Positions 1 through 10,229 of a stretch of 64,000 bases of DNA are shown here, one piece after another. A program made the position numbers and the translations under genes. The notes under the pieces are model-generated. The model did not search any database. It saw only the letters and a list, made by a program, of their open reading frames with translations, and had not been told where the DNA came from. Source of the DNA: Melastoma dodecandrum (lineage: Eukaryota; Streptophyta; Magnoliopsida; Myrtales; Melastomataceae); contig JARUPY010000154.1 in assembly GCA_029817715.1 (NCBI GenBank), positions 4,739,501 to 4,803,500 on the forward strand. Direction: 5' to 3'. Every line of letters starts with the position of its first letter. The first letter of the stretch is position 1.

Positions 1-798
1 AAAAAGAAAATGTCTTCTTCTTAGCGATGGATGTGGAGGATGATTGTGATGAAAATGGGTGGAGGAGGAATTTGGTTTAAGAAGAATTAATGTTAATGTC
101 ATACTTGTCTACCACTGGCTGGCCTATGACAATTACAATAACAAGGACGACTCCTGCTTCAAATTTTCTCCCCTGGTCCATTTTTAACATTAATAATAGT
201 AAATAATAAATCCCAAAGTACGTGCCTAACTCGCAATTTGTAACCCCCGTGGCTGGCTGACTGACTGACAACAAAATCCAAAATCGTCGCCGGCTACCGG
301 AATTTTCAGATCATTCTTATAATTTTTTTGGGGTGGGGTGGGGTGGATTTGGATTTGTTAGGCAAATCTTGCAATCCCTTGGAAATTCTTGGAAAGCCAA
401 TTTCGCCACGAGTACGAGTACGACTCAATGCTTATTACTAAGTACAACACAGCCCATCATCGTCATCGTCATCGTCATCGTCACAGTTGGGTTCACAAGA
501 AAAAACAAAAGAAAATCAAGCATATTGTTTTTCTGTTTGCTTAAGAATTTAATCTTTCATATACGGGGGAACTTGTTTTTGTTTCCTATACTTGATCATC
601 GACCGGGCCATACGTTTTTGGTATTAATATCACGACTGAGTTTAGGGTTTCATTTATGACCACCCATTTAGCAAATATCGACCCAGTCCAAGTCTTCCTC
701 CCCTTGTTTTGTACGATGACGTTAATTTTTCTTTGCCTAATAATCTAAAGACGAGGAAAAATCTCCCGACTGTATAAACCACCACAACCACACCACAC
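1..798. other. Upstream intergenic sequence
   Basis: No supportable gene is seen. The stretch is AT-rich, with a short GTCATC-type repeat near 461-480 and a GGGGT repeat near 330-345. It probably contains the distal promoter of the downstream glucanase. Confidence 0.6.
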
Positions 799-806
799 TA
801 TAAATA
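799..806 (+). promoter_or_regulatory. TATA box of the beta-1,3-glucanase gene
   Basis: TATAAATA lies 80 bp upstream of the ATG at 879. That leaves a plausible short 5' UTR, which contains a run of ATC triplets. Confidence 0.6.
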
Positions 807-878
807 AATAAACACCCTCTCCCTCCAAATCCCTTCATCATCATCATCATCATCAATAATATCATCCACGAAAGGGCA

Positions 879-2129
879 ATGGCCAATTCATCCGCCTCCT
901 TAATCACTCCCATCCTCCTCCTCCTCCTAATCTTGGCTAATGCCCTTCTTCATACAGGTTTTATTCTTAATTAATCTCGTCTCGTCTCCATCCACCGTTT
1001 GCTGCCCTTTTGCATGCATGCCCGTTTGCCTCCACCCCCATCCATGCAATTACTATTGTGTTTATTCATTATATTATTACATATCAAAAGAGCTATCGAA
1101 CCGTGTTTTGTTTGCCCTAAACGTTTAATGATTCTGATGTTAAGGTCGTCTTACATGATGGTTTTTGGTCTCGCAGGAGTGGAGGCTCAGACTGGAGTGT
1201 GCTATGGGATGCTCGGAAACAACCTCCCATCCAGGCAGGATGTCGTGGCCCTCTACCAGCAAAACAACATCCAGAGGATGCGCATCTACAGCCCCGACGC
1301 ACAGACCCTTGCAGCGCTTGGGGGAACCAGCATCCAGCTCATGCTCGGCATCCTCAACACCGGCCTCCAGGGCATCGCCGCCAGCCAGGCCAACGCCGAC
1401 AACTGGGTCCAGAACAACGTCGTGAACCACGCCAATGTCAACTTCAGGTACATCGCCGTGGGCAACGAGGTGAAGCCCTCCGACAACTTCGCTCAGTACC
1501 TCGTCCCCGCCATGATTAACATCCAGAACTCGCTCAACAACAAGGGGCTAGGGAGCAAGATCAAGGTCACGACCGCGATCGAGACCGGGGCACTCGGTGT
1601 CTCCTTCCCGCCTTCCAAAGGTGCGTTCCAGCAGTCATATCTCCCGATCCTCAACCCGCTGGTGCAGTTCCTGAAGCAGAACGGATCTCCCCTGCTCGTC
1701 AACATCTACCCCTACTTCGCATACGTCAACAACCAGCAGAGCATATCTCTTCCGTACGCGCTCTTCACGTCGCCGTCCACCGTCGTCACCGACCCCAACA
1801 ATGGGCTCCAGTACCAGAACCTGTTCGACGCCATGTATGACTCCTTGGTTGCGGCACTGGAGAAGATCGGGGCCGGGTCACTCGGGGTGGTGGTATCGGA
1901 GTCGGGGTGGCCGTCGGCCGGCGGGACTGCCACAACAGTAGACAACGCGAGGACCTATAACACAAACCTGGTAGCACACGTGAAGAATGGGACCCCAAAG
2001 AGGCGTGGGAACCTCGAGACATACATATTCTCGATGTTCGACGAGAATCAGAAGTCCCCGGATTATGAGAAGAACTGGGGTCTGTTCCTGCCCAACAAGC
2101 AGCCCAAGTACCCGATCAATTTCAATTAA
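879..2129 (+). CDS. Glucan endo-1,3-beta-glucosidase (GH17, PR-2 type), secreted
   Basis: Hydrolyses beta-1,3-glucan (callose, fungal walls), probably in the apoplast. Two exons, 879..957 and 1177..2129, joined by a GT-AG intron in phase 1, give 343 aa. Exon 1 encodes only a leucine-rich signal peptide (residues 1 to about 31); the mature protein would start near TGVCYG, as is usual for the family. The acid/base Glu sits in AVGNEV (about E124) and the nucleophile Glu in [10 protein letters not shown] (about E268). The protein ends at PINFN, so it has neither the C-terminal vacuolar extension nor an X8/CBM43 domain or GPI signal; this suggests an extracellular PR-2 form. The split after the signal peptide is typical of GH17 genes. 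The coding part of exon 2 is GC-richer than its flanks. Confidence 0.95.
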
Positions 2130-2436
2130 ACTAAAGCAGCGCTATGCGCGCTTGTAAGTGCCTATAAACGCGTCATTACTCGCAATGATTCGAATAAAAC
2201 TTAAAGCTGGAGCGATTTTTCGAACTCCGTTAACTGATGACGAAGACATCATGTTTCTTGCAGATCGACTGATGTAATGTAAAAAGAGATCATTCAACAT
2301 GAAACCAGGAAGGAAACAGAATATAACACAAGCGTTTAAGGAAATGTAGTAATAGTAAGAATCAAACAAATTAGCAGGTGGACGCGACGCAATCAAGTGC
2401 TGCAAAGGCATGTTGTGTGCGGAGTCTGCCGAGCTC
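2130..2436. other. Convergent 3' ends of glucanase and IQD
   Basis: About 300 bp between the stop codons of two genes that face each other; it presumably holds both 3' UTRs. Nothing else is seen. Confidence 0.6.
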
Positions 2437-4030
2437 TCAACTTGTGCCGGTGTAGTCGCCACTCTGGTACGAGATGTTCAGTCTGTTCATGGAGGGGTTG
2501 TAGTTAGTGCCACCCTCAAAATGGCCGATCCACTGCCTAGGCGTGCTGGTCGACCGGACTTTTGCCCTGGTGGATTCGGTCACAGCCATGTATGCAGGGA
2601 ACACCGGCGAACTAGGGAGGGCAATCTCATCCGTCAGGGAGGACTTTTTGGCGTGCCCGAATGATCGCCTCGACAGGAAACAGGGAGTGATCGGTCCTTC
2701 GTCAGGCTCTTCCCAACCAGCTGCCATCTCGAATCTTCCTGTTCTACAGGAAGTCGAGCGCACGGTTGGTTTTTCCGTCTCGTTGTAATCCCAGTGCCCG
2801 TCTCGAAGACTCCATCTGGTGTATTGCTTCCTCCATGCCGGATCTTCTGGAATTCGAGCATTCCTCCCTTCCTGAGGCATCGTTTTCAACAGTAGAATCG
2901 AGACAATTAACTCCTCGCTACTCCTAATTTCGATATGAAAAGATCCCCGAAGCGTAAATTTGATTGGAAGAAGCCAAAAGCAACCATCGTCTAAGGAATA
3001 AAGCGGATGCCTCCGAGCGTACCCTCTGGGAATATGAATACTGCATCATGCGCTCGCGCCTGCTCCTTGCGTCCTGTTTCCGCAACCAGTTGTTCTCCAC
3101 ATCTTCCTTCGAGTACGAGCTGTGATCCCAATTCCTCCAACCATCGCATCCGATCTAAGGACGATGAAACTCAGACAATTTGTCCATAACATGATCCTTT
3201 CGAAAATACTGAAAACCTACCCTTAACTCCCTTCCTTTCGACAATCCCTTCTTAAACTTCAAAATCGCCTCATCATTTGCACACTCTCGAGAGCGTTCAT
3301 TTGCTAGAGATGCCCTCGTATGTGTTGAACCAGATTTTGACCGAGGAGAAGAGGTCGGCGAACAATTCAGCCCATGCTCTCTCCGTCGTCTCACGGCTCG
3401 CCCGCGCGCCAATGCCTGTAGCTTCACCAGCCCTTTAAGTGCTCTCAATGCCTTTCTTGCCTGATCTCATCTTTGATTATTTTACTGATCACAGCAAGAA
3501 AAATATATTACGAACTTCACGTGGTCAACAAACAGAGGTACTCACGAGATATGCCCGGTATGCGCTCTGGATTCTTGTAGCAGCCGAATCCGGATCGAGC
3601 CCCCGCCTTCGAAACTTCGTCTCGGAGGAAGCCCCGGTGAGGCGAACAACCTCGGCGGCCGCATGGGCTGCCGCCACCGCCGCCTCTGCCGCCGCAGCTG
3701 TGGCTATGGCGACAGTCAGAGCGTGCTTCCTCTGTTCCTCTATGGCTTCATCCAGAGACGTCTTTGGCTGCAGGACAAGGACAGGCGCATGACACCGCCT
3801 CAGCTTCGGCATACCGAACGGCCATCTCCATCGCCATCCGAATCTCCACTTCTTCGATTTCTATCATTAAAAAGAGAAACAATCGATCGCTCGATATACA
3901 CCAAGACACGACAGAGCTCAGGCGGATCGGTTCTTTAACGCCGTACCTTTTCGGGGTCGGGCTTCGGGAGGCACTGGAAGAACAACTTCTTCCTGATCGA
4001 GACGAACAATCTGTTTTTCTTCCGAGCCAT
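2437..4030 (-). CDS. IQ-domain (IQD) calmodulin-binding protein
   Basis: IQD proteins are plant scaffolds that bind calmodulin and associate with microtubules, plasma membrane or nucleus. Five exons on the minus strand, all joined in phase 0: 4030..3947, 3860..3546, 3460..3221, 3154..3023, 2871..2437, giving 401 aa. The N-terminus [17 protein letters not shown] is the usual basic IQD start. Exon 2 carries the alanine-rich helix ([17 protein letters not shown]). The IQ67-type region spans the exon 2/3 junction ([13 protein letters not shown], then [17 protein letters not shown]), and this phase-0 split is a hallmark of the family. Exon 4 has [18 protein letters not shown]; exon 5 has the C-terminal block [21 protein letters not shown] Trp-rich stretch ([14 protein letters not shown]) at the start of exon 2 is more extreme than I expect. 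Which IQD member it is cannot be said. Confidence 0.9.
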
Positions 4031-5598
4031 CGGGACAACAACCTAGTCACGTCAAAAACGGACGAACCACTGTAATAGCCCTACAGGAAACGCCAGTGTT
4101 GGGTCCATGAAGACAAAACTAAAAGGGGGACGACTGCGTAAGTAATGTGATGTGATGTAATGAAACCAAAGGTGGGAGTGGAGCAGAGCAGGGGATTATC
4201 ATTGACGACGAGGACGACGACGATTCGACGAGGACGGGAGAATTGAATGATATAGTTTGTGGACGATGATAATAGTAAAGATTTAATAAAGGAGAGATTC
4301 TAGGCTTTTAAAAAACGACACATTTTTCATTCGTTGGGGTGTTGGAGGTGGAGGGGGACCAATCCAATTCGTGTCCTTAGAAAGCATGGTCTGCCCGGTC
4401 ACCTTCGAATAGATTACCCCCCACCCCTACTACCAGCAACCACTGAATTGTCCCCTCCTCCTCAATCTCTAGATCGATCTAAGCACGAAAAGAACGCAAC
4501 CGTCCACGTCGCGTCCCCGTCGCGTGTCCGAGTGCTTCGACTACGTTCGATATCATCTCCGAAACCCCCCCCCCCCTCTTATATAACGTGTAGAAATAGA
4601 ATGAATGGAAAAGGGCCGGCTTGGCATCCGCCTTTTTCGCTCATTACATGAACCTAAGCATAATTCCTTCACGTGTTTATGGGAGACAGTTTCCTTTTAT
4701 AAGGATGCAATACAGTTCATCAGAGGCATGCCGAGGGTTGCAAAACTAGTTTTGGGGCATTATTCCTTTCCGGGAGGGGGCCATGCTTGCTCCAAGAGAG
4801 GCACACAATGAGGAATTATCATCATTGTTGTTTATTGCCATCCTTTCTGTTAGCTTTTCTTTGGTTTTGATTAAGGAAAAGAGGCGATTTTTTTTTTTGG
4901 GGGGAGAGGTCCAATCCTTGATCTAATCTAAAATGTGGGGTTGGGTCCATCCTTCCAAAAATGAGGACCCCCTGGTCATGAGAGACATGTATTGGTCTCA
5001 TTCATGGGAAAGAACTTAGAAACCCCCACCACCACAAATACAAACCCATGTGAAAAGCTTCTTACTTCTTAACCCTACACCCATGTCCGAATTTGCCCAA
5101 AGTTGTGGTGGCCTTCTTCTTTCTCTCCCCCATCCTTCTTTTGAGCTGTGATTGATATTGTTTTCCTTTCTGATAAAGGGGTGTTAACTAGATTTTTCAT
5201 GGGCAAACGTACCAGCAGTTCCATTTGGTTGGCTGTTTATGAAAAGAAAAACATCCCATCACAGATCACTAGTTTTATTGTTTTATTGATGGGAGCATAA
5301 TTGTTTTGTGTTATCTTTTATGGGTGCATGTGATGACATGATTGATCGGTCAAGATCCCCAATTTAAATGGAAAAACCATTTGCTTTTGTTAATCTCTTC
5401 CCCGGGGTGACCCAAAAAAAAAAGTGGGGTTAAGATTACGTGATCCAATGATGCTACTTAAAATCTAATGCTCATCAAAACCGCTGTCAAGAAGGAAAGG
5501 AAGCGATCACCACCACCATCATCATCATCAAAAACCAGGCATTGAACTTCTCTAAAACGATTGAACTTTCAATCCCTATGTATAAAACAAGTTACAAG
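4031..5598. other. Intergenic, IQD promoter side
   Basis: No coding sequence could be supported. It contains a 12-C run at 4565-4576 and AT-rich sequence. It is the likely promoter and 5' UTR of the IQD gene. Confidence 0.55.
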
Positions 5599-5941
5599 GG
5601 CTAAAGTTTCATTGTCAGAGAGTACGAAACAGTGACTCACCGTTTCGTATTCGAAACTTGAAACGATGCATTACTGTTTTATAATGTACGGAATGATTCG
5701 TAAAAAGTCGACGAGTTTCATATTATTTTATGAAATAGTTCGTGAAAGGTCAATGAACTTTATACGTGCTTCGTATTTTTTTACGAAACGCATCGATCTT
5801 GTACGAAACTGTTTCGTAAAATAGTAAAAAGCACGTAAACCTTTTACAAATCATTTCGTACGTTACAATTTCGTAAAATAAGTAAAAGAATGGTAAGTTA
5901 CAGTTTCACAATCACGAAATCACTGGTGTGAAACTTTAGCC
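5599..5941. mobile_element. MITE, copy 1 of a family with GGCTAAAGTTTCA termini
   Basis: A 343-bp element with perfect 13-bp terminal inverted repeats: GGCTAAAGTTTCA at 5599 and TGAAACTTTAGCC ending at 5941. The interior is non-coding and full of the short motif TTTCGTA/TACGAAA in both orientations (about ten occurrences), so a single strand could fold extensively. No exact target duplication was seen; flanks GTTACAA and TGTACAC are only similar. A relative with the same termini lies at 30070..30478. Size, TIRs and lack of coding sequence fit a non-autonomous class II element; the superfamily is not determined. Confidence 0.75.
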
Positions 5942-7425
5942 ATGTACACAAAACAAGGGCTGGATGTTGCTGCGCTCCTCTATTTCCTTTTCTTTGTTCT
6001 TTTGGACATTATTGTTTTCTCAAACATGTCCGCCGTTCCACTTGTTGGCGGTGGATGGCATCATAAGTTTTTACCTTATCATGGACCCTCATGGTTAGTT
6101 TTTGTAAGTTGGTTATCACGGTGAATCTGAGTTCAGTTCAAGGGAATAAATATTAAATGGACGGATGATTTCATTCCAAATGATATTGATAAAAAAGAAT
6201 CCATCAAGTTCATTTCGAATATAATAATTTATTTCATTCACAAAGCTGAAATCCCTTTAGGCGTGTCTCACTCTCCCCTTTTTAAGGGTATACCGAAAAC
6301 AGGGATGATCGATCACTCGACGTGAATGATAATGTATCAGGGCCCAAGAGAGGGAGAACATGGGCTCAAACCAAGCCCAACCAAAACCCACAATCACTTT
6401 AATGCTGGAAGAAAGAAAGAAAGAAAGAAAGAAAAATTGAATGCAGGGCAGGGGCGTGTGCCTGTGTCCCAGTTGCTGCTGCTGCTTCTTCTGTCCTTTT
6501 TGTCTCCGGACTTTGGTTTTGGGACGTACACTTGTCAGGAGGACAAAGCCCTTTCTTTTTTTCTAACCTTCAAAAGAAGAACACGCACAGAGCCCTGTCT
6601 GTCTCCTCCTCCCCCAGCCATCCTCCCCAAATTGACCTCGTGTCTATATTAAGGACTAATTTCAGTCAATTTAATTCATTCTTGTCGAAAAAACCCATGA
6701 AACTTCAATGAAGCTCTCGATAAACGTCCGATTTCATGTAATTTAGAGGAAGAACCAATTACTCGTGATCGTGAATGAGGAGGAGGAGGAGGAGGAGGCA
6801 CCGACACACAAACCTGGGGGTTGCGTTGCTTATAATTTTAAATCGACGACGACAAAAATTAAAATAAAAATCAAATGCGGGGGAACCCCACTCACGTGAT
6901 GAATAATGTGAGCCAGATTTTTTTTTTAAATTAAAAAAAAATTATTTGTGTGCTCCGCTACATTTGACCAAATGTCTTCCATTAGCGCGTAAAAGAATTG
7001 ACCCGGACCTAGATTCCGCCCGAAACCATCATCCCCTATTTTTTGCCTATCAGTTAAATAACCAGTCCTTATAAAAATTAATAATAAATAAATAATTTTG
7101 ATAATGGAATTAGTTATTTACATATTGATTAAAATTAAAACATCACATTCATGTAAGTATAACATATTCAATATTTGTCCCTAAACAACTGGGTAATTCA
7201 ATTCCGAATCATATTCCTAGATAGAATTGTTATTAATTTGTCATGGATGGAACATGTGGGCTGAGATAAACAAACATTCCATCATTTTCCTATATATTAA
7301 TTATGATTGTTTCGTATTTGTATTATGTTTAAGGATTATTATGATCAAAGCATCATCCTTAAACATGTCTTTTGATGAAATCTTTGTTTTTTGTTTTTGT
7401 TCTGTTCTGTCCCCGGTCCCCACTC

Positions 7426-7462
<37 letters not shown>

Positions 7463-8056
7463 CACACACACACAATCACCAAAAAGCACAATAAATAGAA
7501 ACGCGGTATCTCTCTTCCTCCCCGCGATCGCTGCGACATTCCGATCCCTTTAGCTTCGTAGGGGAAGACCCATATTTTGTTTCGGTGCGGGAGTTGGGAT
7601 TCATAAAGAAAGTTACCCCCTTTTTTTAATTTCTCTTCCCCTAAAAAGATCTCTTTTTTTCTTCCTGAGAAATTCGTCGTGGGTGTGTTTGGCGTGGCGT
7701 GGAGTCGTGGGAGAGGGGGGGTTTTGCTGTTCTGACACTGTTTACAGAGGGAAGTTTCCTTTCCATTCCGCGTCTGTGTTTTACTCGATGAGAACAGGAG
7801 TACGGGGTAGAAGGGGATGGTCGTAATAATTGCTGGCTTCTTGGGGAGGGTTTCCTGAAGTTCTTTTCTTTCTATTTCTTTCTTTAGGGGAGTCTTTGGA
7901 AATCCTCGTACTCGAAAAGGGGATAAAGGGGTTTTCTTTCTTTCGATCCTTCTGGGAGGGGTTGTCTCTTTGCCATTTTCTTTTCTTTGGGGGGGGGGGG
8001 GGGGGTTTCTTGTCGGTGCGGGATCATTCGTTTCATTCATAATAAGGGAGGGGGGA
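5942..8056. other. Intergenic; microsatellites and long 5' leader
   Basis: No gene seen. It contains a (GAAA)n run near 6410-6434, a (GAG)n run near 6778-6798, a (TC)n run at about 7431-7459 followed by a short CA run, and a 17-G run at 7989-8005. The GT-rich part from about 7550 is probably the promoter and 5' UTR of the gene starting at 8057. Confidence 0.55.
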
Positions 8057-9502
8057 ATGGGTAGTTGGAGGAGACAAAAAGGTCAACGTCGTCATCAAGG
8101 TTTCCAGGGGACAAGATCCCAGAACAGAAATCCACCACCTCCATGTAACTATTTCTTTTCTTTTATTTTATTTTGATCTCCCCGCCCCCTTCCCTTTTGT
8201 TTTTCTTTTTATCAGAATAGGATTCCTTTTCTTCTTGGGGGTTTTGCATGGTTTTTTGTTGTTCCTCTTGTTCTGTTTTTCTATGTTCCCCACCTCCATC
8301 CGCTGCGCCTCGCGAAGCTGTTGTTTGTGTTCGACCCTTCAATTTTTTTTTTTGGATTGTTGTTCTTTGTGATTTGCCTCTTCTGTTTTGGTTTTTTCGC
8401 GATTGAAGGATCGGGGAAATACATGGTTTCTTGCGTGGAATCTGCGACTCTTTTGGGCCGAGGTGGTTCCGATCATCCTTGTTGTCGACCTGTAGTGTAG
8501 TTTCTGTTGATTCGTCTGAGGGTGTTATGAATTGCTGATGTTTAAGGCATGATTTGTGTTGTTAGCGATGTTAGAGTTCTTGTCGTGGAATGGCTAGCTG
8601 TTAACCCTTGTTTTGTTTGGATTTGTTGTTTGGAATTTGCATTCGGTTTATCTAGGTGGGGCGATCCTTATGTGTCTCTGTAAGCAGGCAACTGGCAGCC
8701 GACGGTGCCGGCATGGGAGAAGAAATTCTGCAGCGTGGTTGGTTCGGTCCCCTGGCATAAGATAGTGGAAGCCAAGAAGTTCATGCACTTGTATAAGAAC
8801 ATCGTCGATTGGGATGATTCTGCTGGAGAAGAGGCCTTCTGGAATGCTAAACACCGGTTCTGGGCGGAGATCAATCGCCTTCCTTGCGACATATCCTTAC
8901 TCGACCCCGATAAGTACATAGATAGAGTAGATTGGGATTCTGCGGTTGATGTTGAACTGCTACTGGATCTGGACCGTGAGCCGGAGTCCATACCGGAGAG
9001 CTATATCAGTGGTGGGGGGAAGATCATATTTGGTAATGTCCTGCTGGATCAGTCCTTTTCGTGCACGGGGTGGGGAGATTGTGACGAAAATTTCGCCAAA
9101 GACCTGAAAGAAGGTCAATGGGACAAGGACGGCTGGTGTAAGAATTCCTGGGGCGAAAACCATAACGTGGTCAGTAATGACCAAGGATGGAGAGGAGATT
9201 GGGACGACGGGCTTGCCAAAAACCCAAAATTCCGTGAATATCACGGCAACAGCTGGTGTAAGGAACCCTGGGGCAGCAAGGATCAAGGATGGGGCACTAA
9301 AGTTAACAACTTCTGGGGCTGGAACGAGATGGGGGATAGCAACTTCAACGAGTTTGGCAATGCATGCGGGAACCCGAGCGAGAAAAGATTCTCAGGCAGT
9401 TTCGGGCAGGGTTACAACTGGAGCAGCAGCAATCACAGGAACCGAAAACATGATAGAGGGTTGAAGAGGAATGGCCACCTTGCCAACGCCTTGAGGACTT
9501 AG
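8057..9502 (+). CDS. Uncharacterised plant protein with GW/WG-rich C-terminal half
   Basis: Function unknown. Exons 8057..8144 and 8688..9502 with a GT-AG intron give 300 aa; the junction restores PPPPCNWQPTVPAWEKKFC. I recognise the N-terminal half as a conserved angiosperm family without assigned function: basic start MGSWRRQKGQRRHQG, then WEKKFC...VPWHKIVEAKKFMHLY and a region rich in DW and AEIN. The C-terminal part, from about residue 140, is low in complexity and rich in Trp, Gly, Asn and Asp. It holds about ten GW or WG dipeptides (for example TGWGDC, DGWCKNSWGE, DQGWGTK, FWGWNE), loosely repeated every 15-35 residues. Such dipeptides in disordered, acidic context are how plant Argonaute-hook proteins bind AGO; that role is inference only. 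No membrane segment or signal peptide was seen. Confidence 0.8.
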
Positions 9503-10229
9503 AAAACCCCTCTCTCCTGCCGCCAAGTCGGCATCTCCCCGCTAAATCTTGTAAATTCCCACCATTTTTGTTCGAAGTGAAGCATTCTCTGGGTGGAATG
9601 CTTCGGTTTTGGGATCTGAAATTCTTAGGCATTTGATTATTGTAATTAGGCCCTGAAACCTTGCAGTTAGGGATTCCTATGTTCTATTTTGGGTTCTTTT
9701 ATCAAGAGAACGGGTATGTGATATGATCTTAGCAAGAAATGCAAGTAGCGTGTTTTGCTTCCCATCTCTTTGATGGAGGACGACTTTCTGCAGATGGGGT
9801 GTTATAGTGATCCGCAGCCACTGCACAGTTGGGTATGTAATGCTGTTTCTCGGTGCAGACATTGGCTGGTTTATGGCCGGCAGTGTCGGAACACATGCAA
9901 ATTGGTCAAAATTGCCGACATTTTATGATCAAAATTCCAATTGTTTGAAGCGACGATGTATTTCCCCTTCAGTGCAGGGAAAGCTGTGACGGTCAGAGTG
10001 GCGATTTCCGACAATAGCGGCTGGTCGCTCGCGATGTTCTTTTGCCCGAGTCCCCCCAACCCCAAAACCAACACACTCCCCTTCTGACAGCGACAGAACT
10101 GAATTAGCAACCCGCTCGATTTAATCTCGTCGACGGGGGCTCTCGTTTTTGTGAAAAAAAAAAATTAGTATAATTTTGTCATTTTTGGTAATTAATAATA
10201 GGTTAGTTTCCCCCACTCAAAATCAGACC
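9503..10229. other. 3' UTR and intergenic sequence
   Basis: Presumed 3' UTR of the preceding gene followed by the short promoter of ARP. No further gene was recognised. Confidence 0.5.

Noticed and set aside
7345..8040. A 231-codon open frame on the minus strand
   Set aside because: Low-complexity Lys/Glu/Pro/Arg product that runs through the (TC)n microsatellite and a G run; no family resemblance, and it overlaps the leader of the gene at 8057.
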